Source: Clostridia bacterium
GTDB lineage: Bacteria; Bacillota; Clostridia; Christensenellales; Aristaeellaceae
Assembly (NCBI GenBank): GCA_017545905.1
Contig: JAFWXL010000109.1
Coordinates: 1-33,294 of the forward strand
DNA length: 33,294 bases
Direction of reading: 5' to 3'
The stretch's first letter is position 1, and every line of letters starts with the position of its first letter. This document shows positions 25,786-33,168 of this stretch, piece by piece. A program made the translations under genes and the position numbers. Under the pieces are notes generated by a model that was not told where the DNA came from, did not search any database, and saw only the letters and a program-made list of their open reading frames with translations.

Positions 25786-27342
25786 TTAGTCTGCCGCCTG
25801 CACGTTGGTAAAGCCGGTGGAGGATTTGCTGAGTGCAAAGTCTGCCGTCGCCACGTCCGCAGAGGAATTGAGGCTGCGCGGACCGCCCATACCGCCGCGG
25901 CCCATGCCGCCGAAACCGCGATCCGGCGCGGACATGGCGCTCAGATCGATCTCTCCGAAATACTGCTGGATCTGCTCCTGTGTGAGCAGGTCTGTCACGC
26001 TGTAGGCGTCAAGCAGCCGGTTGAGATCCAGCGTCCTGAGCAGCTCGTTGAGGTCGGCGTCCTTGAGCAGCTCGTTGAGGTCGATGTGCTGCAGCGCCTG
26101 CTGGTAGGCCGCCATACCGGCCGTACCGCCGGGTATCTGCGGCGCGCCGTCCTGCGGCATGCCGGGCATGCCGCCCCTGCGCATCTGCGCGGTGCCTTCG
26201 CCGTGCTGCATGCGGACGCCCGGCTTGTAGGCGGTGATCTGCGTGTACAGGCCGTCCGTCTGCTCGCCTTCGATTTCGCCGCCCAGATACACGCGGTAGG
26301 TTCCTTCGGTCAGCTCGGGCGTGGAGAAGGCAATGTACATATAGTCGTACGGAAAATCATAGGCGAAGACGGGCTTGTCGTTTTCATCGGTGACGACGAC
26401 GAGCTGGTCGGTTTCCTCGGCGAATTCGAGCATCATGAACAGCTGGCCGGATGCTTCCTCGATCGGGTCATACATGTTGCCCGCACCGACGATAAGGCCG
26501 CCGTTGATGGTGGAGCCGAGATCGGAGTCGATGCCGCTGTCCTGGCTGGCGGGGTGGGCAAGATTGATGACGGTGCCGCCGTTGAAGATGATGCGGCCGT
26601 TGGAGTCGATGCCGTCGCCCTCGCCGCCGGCGAGCGGCTTTACGGAGGAGTAGACGTATCCGCCGTTGACGGTAAGCGTGCCCACGCCGTCCTCGGCGAC
26701 GTTGAGCGGGTCGTCGCAGGCGCTGATGCGGAATGTGCCGCCGTTGATGGTCATGTGACCGGAGGCGACCTCGATGCCCTCGTTGTCCGCATCGACGCGC
26801 AGGCTGCCGCTGCCTTCAAAGCCCAGAGAAACCTGTGAACCGATGGCGCCGTCATATTCCAGCGCGTCATCGTCGCCGTCCGGCGCCTTGGTGTGGGAGC
26901 CGGTGATCGTGTTTTCGCTGCCGTCGGCCAGCTCGATGGTCACGCCGTACTGGCCTGCGATGCGCGCGTCACAGGCGCTTTCGATCGCGATGGCCGGCGC
27001 TGTGCGGCAGCTGATGTCCGCGCCGTCGAGAATCAGGCGGACCTTGTCCTCTTTGCCGGCGCGTACGAGGATCTGCGTATCTTCGGCCTTGCCGCTGATG
27101 CGATAGCTGCCTTCGCCTGTGATGACGACGACGCTGTTTCGGAGTCCTCTGAGATTCTCCGGCACATCCTCGTGGCTTTCACTGATCAGTTCAAGATGCA
27201 CGGGAGCAGCGACGTCTGCAGAGATCGCTTCGCCGTTTACGGTGATCATTTTACCCAGCACAATGCCGGTTTCATTCTCCTGTGCGCAGGCGCTGCCAAG
27301 CAGCATCAACGCGCACAGCAGCAGGGTGAGCCGTTTTTTCAT
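25786..27342 (-). CDS. Secreted beta-helix carbohydrate-binding-type protein (DUF4353/Cthe_2159-like)
   Basis: A 518-residue exported protein. The signal peptide MKKRLTLLLCALMLLGSACAQE is followed by a large domain made of repeated short strands of the DUF4353 (carbohydrate-binding domain-containing) family, related to the Clostridium thermocellum Cthe_2159 beta-helix. Typical pieces: GEGSYRISGKAEDTQILV, RLILDGADISCRTAPAIAIE, DDALEYDGAI, GIEVASGHMTINGGTFRISA, GDGIDSNGRIIFNGGTVI. A Gly/Met/Pro-rich linker (about 395-410) follows, then a leucine-rich helical region with 9-residue repeats (DLNELLKDA, DLNELLRTL, DLNRLLDAY at 421, 430, 439) and a Gly-Arg-rich end. The ATG at 27342 was chosen for the signal peptide; its ribosome binding site is poor. 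Possible roles are binding plant cell-wall sugars or adhesion. Confidence 0.78.
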   Translation of the reverse strand: MKKRLTLLLCALMLLGSACAQENETGIVLGKMITVNGEAISADVAAPVHLELISESHEDVPENLRGLRNSVVVITGEGSYRISGKAEDTQILVRAGKEDKVRLILDGADISCRTAPAIAIESACDARIAGQYGVTIELADGSENTITGSHTKAPDGDDDALEYDGAIGSQVSLGFEGSGSLRVDADNEGIEVASGHMTINGGTFRISACDDPLNVAEDGVGTLTVNGGYVYSSVKPLAGGEGDGIDSNGRIIFNGGTVINLAHPASQDSGIDSDLGSTINGGLIVGAGNMYDPIEEASGQLFMMLEFAEETDQLVVVTDENDKPVFAYDFPYDYMYIAFSTPELTEGTYRVYLGGEIEGEQTDGLYTQITAYKPGVRMQHGEGTAQMRRGGMPGMPQDGAPQIPGGTAGMAAYQQALQHIDLNELLKDADLNELLRTLDLNRLLDAYSVTDLLTQEQIQQYFGEIDLSAMSAPDRGFGGMGRGGMGGPRSLNSSADVATADFALSKSSTGFTNVQAAD

Positions 27343-27458
27343 ATCCTTACATACCTTTCCTTTCATAGAGTTGTTTTCCAATTATATGATAACGCGGCTT
27401 CGTGTAATGCGGTTGAAGCAATTGTGTACCGGAAGTGAAAACCGCTTGTTCTGAGTGG

Positions 27459-27487
27459 ATGACGGTTACGCGGCGCTGTGGTATAAT
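27459..27487 (+). promoter_or_regulatory. Probable promoter of the peptide deformylase gene
   Basis: A perfect TATAAT (27482-27487) lies 32 nt before the ATG. The -35 is weak: ATGACG (27459-27464) at 17 bp. The divergent minus-strand gene has a separate TATAAT (plus-strand ATTATA near 27380) but no clear -35. Confidence 0.5.
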
Positions 27488-27519
27488 CAGAAAAAAGCTG
27501 TGAGAAAAGAGGAAGCGAT

Positions 27520-27930
27520 ATGATACAGCCCATTATGAAGGATCCGCTTTTTCTGGCTGTGCCCAGCGAGCGGGCGACGGCGGCGGATAAGCGGATTGCA
27601 ATGGATCTGCTGGATACCCTGCGCGCCAATCTGGATGGCTGCGAGGGCATGGCGGCCAATATGATCGGCGTGCATAAGCGCATCATCGCTGTGCATACAG
27701 GCATTGCGCAGATGGCGATGATCAATCCGAAGATTGTCAAAAAGGACGGACAGTATGAAACGGAGGAGGGCTGCCTGTCCCTTGCCGGCGTGCGCAAAGC
27801 AAAGCGCTATGAGCGCATCGAGGTAGAGTATCAGGATCTGAATATGAAAAAACAGCGCCGCAGCTTTTCCGGTTTCACGGCGCAGATCATCCAGCACGAA
27901 ATCGATCATTGCGACGGCATTCTGATCTGA
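27520..27930 (+). CDS. def: Peptide deformylase, short variant
   Basis: A 136-residue metalloenzyme of the peptide deformylase family, which removes formyl groups from nascent protein N termini. Metal ligands are present: Cys85 in EEGCLS (82-87) and His126, His130 with catalytic Glu127 in QHEIDH. The first motif reads GMAANMIG (43-50); in the canonical G-x-G-[LI]-A-A-x-Q the Gln that stabilises the reaction is here Met48. This short type occurs widely in clostridia and is often a second deformylase, so the activity may differ from the housekeeping enzyme. GAGGAAG precedes the ATG. Its 3' end is separated from the convergent HIT gene by a strong hairpin. Confidence 0.85.
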   Translation: MIQPIMKDPLFLAVPSERATAADKRIAMDLLDTLRANLDGCEGMAANMIGVHKRIIAVHTGIAQMAMINPKIVKKDGQYETEEGCLSLAGVRKAKRYERIEVEYQDLNMKKQRRSFSGFTAQIIQHEIDHCDGILI

Positions 27931-27933
27931 ATA

Positions 27934-27967
27934 CAGCGGCGCCTGCATCGGCTGATGCAGGCGCCTG
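27934..27967. terminator. Symmetrical hairpin between def and the HIT gene
   Basis: A perfect 12-bp stem GGCGCCTGCATC-GGCT-GATGCAGGCGCC, extendable past one bulged C by ACAG/TGT pairs. It sits exactly between the ends of two convergent genes but lacks a T tract on either side, so it is a boundary structure of uncertain termination strength. Confidence 0.55.
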
Positions 27968-27978
27968 TGTATGTGCAG

Positions 27979-28398
27979 TTACAGGTTTGCCTTGATCTTC
28001 TCGATCATCTCGGCGTACTGCTCCTCGGTCAGGAAGGTCTTGCCCGGGTTCATGGCGAAGACGCCGCCATACTCGAATTCACCCTCATACTTGGGCACCA
28101 GATGGAAGTGCAGGTGGCAGCCGGTGTCGCCGTAGGCGCCGTAGTTGACCTTCTTGGGGGCAAAAGCGGCGTGAATGGCCTTGGCGGCGCGGTTCACGTC
28201 GGCGAAGTAAGCGTTGCGCTCCTCGTCGGAGATGTTCACGATCTCGCTGACGTGATCCTTATAGGCCACGATGCAGCGGCCCGGATGGCTCTGCTCCTTA
28301 AAGAGGATCAGCTGGCTGACGCTCAGATCGCAGATGAAGATGCCGAAGGCGTCCAGCAGTTCGCCCTTCATGCAGTAGCCGCAGTTGCAGTCTTTCAT
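27979..28398 (-). CDS. HIT family protein
   Basis: A 139-residue histidine-triad protein, a nucleotide hydrolase or transferase acting on AMP- or ADP-linked substrates. The catalytic triad motif is CHLHFHLVP with His95, His97 and His99. The N-terminal CNCGYC cluster (Cys4, Cys6, Cys9) resembles the zinc site seen in several HIT proteins. SHPGRCIVAYKDHVSEI (37-53) is also characteristic. The start at 28398 has GGAGG 8 nt upstream and an excellent promoter on the same strand. Adenosine 5'-monophosphoramidase-like activity is likely but not certain. Confidence 0.9.
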   Translation of the reverse strand: MKDCNCGYCMKGELLDAFGIFICDLSVSQLILFKEQSHPGRCIVAYKDHVSEIVNISDEERNAYFADVNRAAKAIHAAFAPKKVNYGAYGDTGCHLHFHLVPKYEGEFEYGGVFAMNPGKTFLTEEQYAEMIEKIKANL

Positions 28399-28430
28399 GG
28401 GTGGGTCCTCCCCGTTTTGTATTTTTCCTC

Positions 28431-28459
28431 ATTATACACCATGGGTATGACGCCTGCAA
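28431..28459 (-). promoter_or_regulatory. Promoter of the HIT gene
   Basis: On the minus strand, TTGCAG (28454-28459) and a perfect TATAAT (28431-28436), 17-bp spacer, 33 nt before the start codon. Confidence 0.82.
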
Positions 28460-28601
28460 GGCGGATTGTAGGCAGGCTGTATGGAAAAATGGAAAAATAA
28501 CAGGGAATGATGCACGAAATTTGCAGCAATAAGGGCAGGAAATAGAGTACAGACGGCGAAAGGACGTATATTACGGTTTTTGAGCGGAAGGGGGCGGCTG
28601 T

Positions 28602-29579
28602 GTGAGCGAGATTCAGGGCAAGCACGTGGATTTGTCGCTGTCCAGGCCGGATATGCTCTACCGGTTTGCGCATGCGCTGGCTTCGCCTGTGCGCATCCGG
28701 ATCATGCAGGCGCTGTGCGAGCGCAGCATGAATGTGGGTGAGCTTTCCGCAGTGCTGGATATTCCCATGTCCACTGCGGCGCTGGCGGTCAAGACGCTGG
28801 AGGAGGCCGGTCTGATCACCACAGAAACGCAGCCCGGCGCGCGCGGCTCAATGAAGCTGTGCTCCCGCAGGATCGACACCATGAGCGTGAAGCTGGACGC
28901 GGAGAACAAGAGCGAAGACAGCGTGCTGGACATGCACATGCAGCTGGGCGGGTATTCCAGCGCGGACGGTATCAGGCCGACCTGCGGCCTGGCCGGCGCG
29001 GAGACCCTCATAGGCGAGATGGACAATCCGTCGGTATTCTATTCGCCCAACCGCTTTGACGCGCAGCTCATCTGGTTCCGCAAGGGATCGCTGGAGTATC
29101 GTTTTTCCTGTCAGCATCTGGAACGGATGGAGATCAAATGGCTGGAGCTGTCGTTTGAGGCCTGTTCGGAGGCGCCGATGTATCGCGATCCATGGGAGAG
29201 CGATATCGCGGTTTCCATCAATGGCGTCCGCCTTGGCGTGTGGACCTGCCCGTGCGACTGCGGCGGAAGGCAGGGCAAGCTGACCCCGGACTGGTGGCCG
29301 GCACTGTGCACGCAGTTTGGCTTCCTCAAAACGTGGCGCGTGACGGACAAGGGAACCTATCTTGACGGCGTGAGAATCAGCGACGTGACGATCGCGGATC
29401 TGAAAATCGCAGCAGGCAGCTACATCGCGGTTGTCATCGGGGTTGCGCCGGATGCGCAGCATGTCGGCGGCCTCAATCTCTTCGGCCGCTCCTTTGGCGA
29501 TTATCCGCAGGCACTGATTATGCGTCTGGGATACAGCATGAATGACGAAACCGTTTTCGATTCAGAAAAATTGGAATGA
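28602..29579 (+). CDS. ArsR-like winged-helix regulator with large C-terminal domain
   Basis: A 325-residue protein. The N-terminal 80 residues form an ArsR-type winged helix (FAHALASPVRIRIMQAL, then the helix-turn-helix MNVGELSAVLDIPMSTAALAVKTLEEAGLI). The remaining ~240 residues are predicted beta-rich and include CPCDCGGRQGKLTPDWWP and WLELSFEACSEAP; this two-part layout matches the COG4189 type of predicted regulators, which I know mainly from carbohydrate loci in Firmicutes. The C-terminal domain may sense a sugar, or a metal through its CPCDC cluster; neither is shown. The start is GTG with GGAAGGGG upstream. It is followed at 233 nt by the GH2 gene, whose leader carries two palindromes that are candidate operators. 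Confidence 0.8.
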   Translation: MSEIQGKHVDLSLSRPDMLYRFAHALASPVRIRIMQALCERSMNVGELSAVLDIPMSTAALAVKTLEEAGLITTETQPGARGSMKLCSRRIDTMSVKLDAENKSEDSVLDMHMQLGGYSSADGIRPTCGLAGAETLIGEMDNPSVFYSPNRFDAQLIWFRKGSLEYRFSCQHLERMEIKWLELSFEACSEAPMYRDPWESDIAVSINGVRLGVWTCPCDCGGRQGKLTPDWWPALCTQFGFLKTWRVTDKGTYLDGVRISDVTIADLKIAAGSYIAVVIGVAPDAQHVGGLNLFGRSFGDYPQALIMRLGYSMNDETVFDSEKLE

Positions 29580-29622
29580 TCATGCTGCATGGTACCGGTT
29601 TAATAAAATAATAACAAAATGC

Positions 29623-29652
29623 TTGACAGCATGACCCGGCGGCTGATATACT
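29623..29652 (+). promoter_or_regulatory. Promoter of the GH2 / sugar-binding operon
   Basis: TTGACA (29623-29628) and TATACT (29647-29652), 18-bp spacer, leaving a ~150-nt leader before the GH2 gene. The promoter is overlapped by a possible stem GACCCGGCG (29633-29641) / CGCTGGGTC (29667-29675) followed by six T residues, which could terminate the upstream regulator transcript. Confidence 0.78.
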
Positions 29653-29724
29653 CTTTATGTCAACTTCGCTGGGTCTTTTTTGTTTGGTTTGGTGAGGATG
29701 ACGAAGATAAAGTCCAGTTTTTTC

Positions 29725-29765
29725 ATAGTGGGCCCACTATTTGTTCCAAGAGACTTGGAACAAAT
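29725..29765. promoter_or_regulatory. Two adjacent palindromes in the GH2 leader (candidate operator or RNA structure)
   Basis: ATAGTGGG-CCCACTAT (29725-29740) is a perfect 16-bp palindrome. Directly beside it, ATTTGTTCCAAG-AGA-CTTGGAACAAAT (29739-29765) is a perfect 12-bp inverted repeat with a 3-nt loop; the two overlap by two bases. They lie about 70-105 nt after the predicted transcription start and 48 nt before the GH2 start codon. They may bind the upstream ArsR-like regulator as a roadblock, or fold in the RNA. No T tract follows. Confidence 0.6.
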
Positions 29766-29812
29766 TGCGCCGCTCATGACATTTACTACAAGTATTCGGG
29801 AGGGCGACTGAA

Positions 29813-31654
29813 ATGAGCACCGAAAAGATTGTCAATATTCCGCGTCCGGAGCATCCGCGTCCGGATTTTATGCGTGAAACGTTCTGCAACCTCAACGGCA
29901 CCTGGCAGTTCGCCTTTGACGACAAGGATGAGGGCGTGGCTGCCGGCTGGATGAATCCGGGCTATGCGCTTCCGCTTGAGATCGTCGTTCCCTTCGCGTA
30001 TCAGACCAAGGCTTCCGGCCTTGGCCCGACGGACGCCATCCATCCGGTGATCTGGTATCGCCGCAGCTTTACTGTCCCGGCTGAAATGGCGGGCAAGCGC
30101 GTGCTGCTGCGCTTTGGCGCGGTGGATTTCGCCTGCACCGTGTATGTCAACGGCCGCCAGATGGGCCAGCATAAGGGCGGCTACACGCCGTTTGCTATCG
30201 ACATTACCACCGCACTCGTGGACGGCGAGAACGATCTGTGCGTGCGTGTTCAGGACGATCCGGACTGCACGCAGCCGCGCGGCAAGCAGTACTGGGCTGA
30301 GGGCCTGATGGGCTGCTGGTATACCCCGGTTTCCGGCATCTGGCAGACTGTGTATCTGGAGGCTGTGGGCGAGTACGGCGTCAAGTATGTCCATGTCACC
30401 CCGGATATCGATAACCACATGTTCACGGCCGAGATCGCGCTGGACAAGCGCCCGGTCTGCCCGCTTGATCTGGAGCTGACCGTCACCTTCGAGGGCAAGC
30501 TCAAGCGCAAGGTGCGCGTCAACTGCGAAGACCGCATCACCCGCGTGCCGGTCGATCTGATCGTCAAGGCTGATCTTGATCCGATCTACATCTGGCAGCC
30601 GGGCACGCCGTACCTCTATGACCTCAAGGTCCGCGTCCTCAAGGACGATGCCTGCGTCGATATGGTCGATACCTATTTCGGCATGCGCAAGGTCGAGGTC
30701 AAGGAAGGCCGCATCTACCTCAATAACAATCCGCTGTATCAGCGCCTGATCCTTGATCAGGGCTACTGGCCGGACAGCAACATCACCCCGCCGAGCGACG
30801 AGGCGATCAAGCTCGACCTGCAGTATACGCTGGACTTCGGCTACAACGGCGCGCGCAAGCATCAGAAGCTTGAGGATCCGCGCTACTACTACTGGGCGGA
30901 CAAGATGGGCGTTCTGGTCTGGGGCGAGCTTCCCAGCCCGTACGATTTCACCGACGATACCGTCCGCAACCTTGCCGAGACCATGATGGACTTCATCGAC
31001 CGCGACTTCAACCATCCGTCCATCATCACCTGGGTTCCGCTCAATGAGAGCTGGGGCGTGCGCAACATCTACACCGACAAGCGCCAGCAGTCTGCCGGCC
31101 GCATGCTCTATCACATGACCAAGGCTGCCGACGGCACCCGCCTGTGCTCCAGCAACGACGGCTGGGAGCAGGTGACCACCGACATCTGCGCGCTGCACGA
31201 CTATGCGGCGGAGAAGGAAGTCATGGCGGCGCACTTTGCCGACCGCGCCGAGATCGAAAAGCACTCCTGCGACTGGCGTGCTGCCTATGCACAGACCGAA
31301 AAGCCCACCGGCAAGGAGGCCTTCATGGTCACTGAGTACGGCGGCATTGCCTTCCAGAATATCGGCATCCAGGGCGAGATGGGCGGCATGCAGACCTGGG
31401 GCTACGGCAACAAGATGAGCGATGAAGAGTCGTTCTTCGAGCGCTTCAAGGGCGTCACCGACGCGATCCGCGAGATCCCGTATTGCCAGGGCTTCTGCTA
31501 CACGCAGCTGACCGACGTTATGCAGGAGATCAACGGCGTGCTCAGCCCGGAGCGCAAGCCGAAGATCGACGTCAAGCGCTTTGCTGAGTACAACACCGGC
31601 GTGAAGGCGAAGGAAGGCCCGAGCGCGCAGGAGATCGTCAACCACACCGCCTGA
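29813..31654 (+). CDS. Glycoside hydrolase family 2 protein
   Basis: A 613-residue enzyme of the GH2 family (beta-galactosidase, beta-glucuronidase and relatives). Domains in order: sugar-binding jelly roll (about 20-190: LNGTWQFAF, WYRRSFTVP, FGAVDFACTVYVNG), immunoglobulin-like domain (about 190-295), and TIM barrel (about 300-610: YWPDSNITPPSDEAIKLDL). The acid/base Glu412 is in VPLNESW and the nucleophile Glu508 in VTEYGG. No signal peptide, so it acts inside the cell on an imported sugar. The N-x-K pair that marks beta-glucuronidases was not seen, so the substrate is open. GGGAGGG precedes the ATG. It is followed at 71 nt by a sugar-binding protein gene. Confidence 0.93.
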   Translation: MSTEKIVNIPRPEHPRPDFMRETFCNLNGTWQFAFDDKDEGVAAGWMNPGYALPLEIVVPFAYQTKASGLGPTDAIHPVIWYRRSFTVPAEMAGKRVLLRFGAVDFACTVYVNGRQMGQHKGGYTPFAIDITTALVDGENDLCVRVQDDPDCTQPRGKQYWAEGLMGCWYTPVSGIWQTVYLEAVGEYGVKYVHVTPDIDNHMFTAEIALDKRPVCPLDLELTVTFEGKLKRKVRVNCEDRITRVPVDLIVKADLDPIYIWQPGTPYLYDLKVRVLKDDACVDMVDTYFGMRKVEVKEGRIYLNNNPLYQRLILDQGYWPDSNITPPSDEAIKLDLQYTLDFGYNGARKHQKLEDPRYYYWADKMGVLVWGELPSPYDFTDDTVRNLAETMMDFIDRDFNHPSIITWVPLNESWGVRNIYTDKRQQSAGRMLYHMTKAADGTRLCSSNDGWEQVTTDICALHDYAAEKEVMAAHFADRAEIEKHSCDWRAAYAQTEKPTGKEAFMVTEYGGIAFQNIGIQGEMGGMQTWGYGNKMSDEESFFERFKGVTDAIREIPYCQGFCYTQLTDVMQEINGVLSPERKPKIDVKRFAEYNTGVKAKEGPSAQEIVNHTA

Positions 31655-31676
31655 TTGCAGGCTGATGCACTTGCAA

Positions 31677-31703
31677 TTATACCGCGAAGAGATTGCGGTA
31701 TAA
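31677..31703 (+). other. Hairpin between the GH2 and sugar-binding protein genes
   Basis: TTATACCGC / GCGGTATAA is a perfect 9-bp stem with a 9-nt loop, followed by A-rich sequence rather than T. It is more likely an mRNA processing or stabilising structure than a terminator and may help the binding protein to be made in larger amounts than the enzyme. Confidence 0.6.
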
Positions 31704-31725
31704 AAATAAAAGGAGGGTACTCTCT

Positions 31726-32958
31726 ATGAAGAAGACTCTGGCTCTGGTCCTGTCTCTGGTTATGCTGCTGACCGCGGCGACCGCGATGGCTGCGACCGAA
31801 ATCAACTACTGGTCCGTCTTTACCGGCGGCGACGGCGCGGTCATGCAGGGCATGGTTGATGCGTTCAACGCTTCCCAAGACGAAGTCCATGTTAATCACA
31901 CCCCGATGACCGCGGACGATCTCTATCAGAAGATCCCGCTGACCGTCCAGACCGGCACCGGCATCCCGGATGTCTGCGTTATCCACATCGAGCGCATCCC
32001 GAACTTCGTGAATCAGGAGCTGCTCTACTCCTATGATCTGGATCTCGTCGCCGAGGCCGGCATCAAGCAGGAGAACTACAACCAGGCCGCTTGGGTCAAG
32101 TCCACCATCGATGACGAGCAGTACGGCATCCCGCTGGACGTCCACGGCTACATCACCTACATCAACAAGGACCTGTTCGACCAGTATGGCCTGAACGAGA
32201 TCCTGGCTGACGGCTACATCACCTTCGACGAGGTGAAGTGGGCTGGCGACAAGGCGAAGGAGCAGGGCTTCACCGGCAAGACCTTCGACCTGGGCTGGAT
32301 GCGCGCTCAGATGCTGGGCTACTATGCTCAGCTGGCTGACGGCCACAAGCTGACCGACGACGGTATTGCCCCGGCGCTCGACAGGGAAGCCATGAAGAAG
32401 GCCATGGAGACCATGAAGGAACTCTATGAGCAGGGCTACACCACCACCAAGACCGACGACTACTCCTCCATGTTCTACGGCGGCGAACTGCTGATCTGGT
32501 CCGAGGGCATCTGGATGAAGGCCGCTGCTGTTGACGCTGGCGTGAACTTCGAGATGTATCCGGCCGTCTGCTTCACTCCGGAAACCTGCAAGGAGTGGAT
32601 GTCTTCCCACAACTTCGTCCAGTTTGCTGACGAAGAGCGCACCGAGGAAGAGGACCTGGCCGTTGCCAAGTTCGTCAACTTCATGGGCGAGAATTCCCTC
32701 GTTTGGGCGAAGGACGCTGGCCAGGTTCCGGCTCACGTCTCTCTGAACGAAGTTGCTGAGTTCGCTTCCATGCCGCAGGCCTTCCTGGCTGATCCGGCGC
32801 GCGAAGACGAGCTGGCCATCTACTACTACCTGCACTGGGGTCTGTTCGACACCGCGTTCTCCCGCATTGGTTGGGACTTCGTTGACGGCACCATCGAAAT
32901 CGACGCCGCTATCGATCAGGTTCTGCAGGAAGTTGCTGACGCCATCGCTGCTCAGTAA
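31726..32958 (+). CDS. Extracellular sugar-binding protein of an ABC transporter
   Basis: A 410-residue family 1 solute-binding protein that would deliver a sugar to an ABC importer. Signal peptide MKKTLALVLSLVMLLTAATAMA, then the mature start ATEINYWSVFTGGDG, the usual NYW-x-x-x-x-x-x-G opening of this family. IPLTVQTGTGIPDVCVIH (about 67-84) and YGIPLDVHGYITYINKDLF are typical. There is no lipobox cysteine, unusual for a Gram-positive binding protein. Codon use is strongly biased to C-ending codons, suggesting very high expression. A strong AGGAGGG lies 8 nt before the ATG. The gene is in the GH2 operon, so the ligand is probably the glycoside hydrolysed by that enzyme. Confidence 0.92.
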   Translation: MKKTLALVLSLVMLLTAATAMAATEINYWSVFTGGDGAVMQGMVDAFNASQDEVHVNHTPMTADDLYQKIPLTVQTGTGIPDVCVIHIERIPNFVNQELLYSYDLDLVAEAGIKQENYNQAAWVKSTIDDEQYGIPLDVHGYITYINKDLFDQYGLNEILADGYITFDEVKWAGDKAKEQGFTGKTFDLGWMRAQMLGYYAQLADGHKLTDDGIAPALDREAMKKAMETMKELYEQGYTTTKTDDYSSMFYGGELLIWSEGIWMKAAAVDAGVNFEMYPAVCFTPETCKEWMSSHNFVQFADEERTEEEDLAVAKFVNFMGENSLVWAKDAGQVPAHVSLNEVAEFASMPQAFLADPAREDELAIYYYLHWGLFDTAFSRIGWDFVDGTIEIDAAIDQVLQEVADAIAAQ

Positions 32959-33007
32959 TTGCAAAGCTTTCAGGGTAGGGTAAATCCTATCGCTAACTGA
33001 CATGCTG

Positions 33008-33037
33008 TAAGGCAGGGGGAGCAATCCCCCTGCCTTA
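33008..33037 (+). other. 13-bp hairpin with GCAA tetraloop after the binding protein gene
   Basis: TAAGGCAGGGGGA-GCAA-TCCCCCTGCCTTA: a perfect 13-bp stem closed by a GNRA-type tetraloop, 50 nt after the stop codon. It has no T tract, so partial termination or protection of the upstream mRNA from 3' decay is more likely than full termination. Confidence 0.75.
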
Positions 33038-33038
33038 T

Positions 33039-33132
33039 CCGGCATGATGCCAGATTCATCAGACGCGGGCGCAGCGCGCGCCCCAACGGGCCGCCCGGCT
33101 GCGTCTGTGATGATTGTCTGACATGATGCCGG
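33039..33132 (+). other. Long imperfect hairpin before the last gene
   Basis: A ~94-nt region folds back on itself in nested steps: CCGGCAT (33039-33045) with ATGCCGG (33126-33132), CAGAT (33051-33055) with GTCTG (33116-33120, one wobble), TCATC-AGACGC (33056-33066) with GCGTCT-GT-GATGA (33101-33113), and CGGGCG (33066-33071) with CGCCCG (33092-33097). No coding sequence is credible here. Confidence 0.6.
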
Positions 33133-33168
33133 GCACAACCGCAACATCAAGAGAAAAGAGGTGTCGGA

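Noticed and set aside
29813-31654. Naming the GH2 enzyme uidA or lacZ
   Set aside because: The beta-glucuronidase N-x-K pair was not seen and the beta-galactosidase small-chain domain is absent, so neither substrate can be supported.
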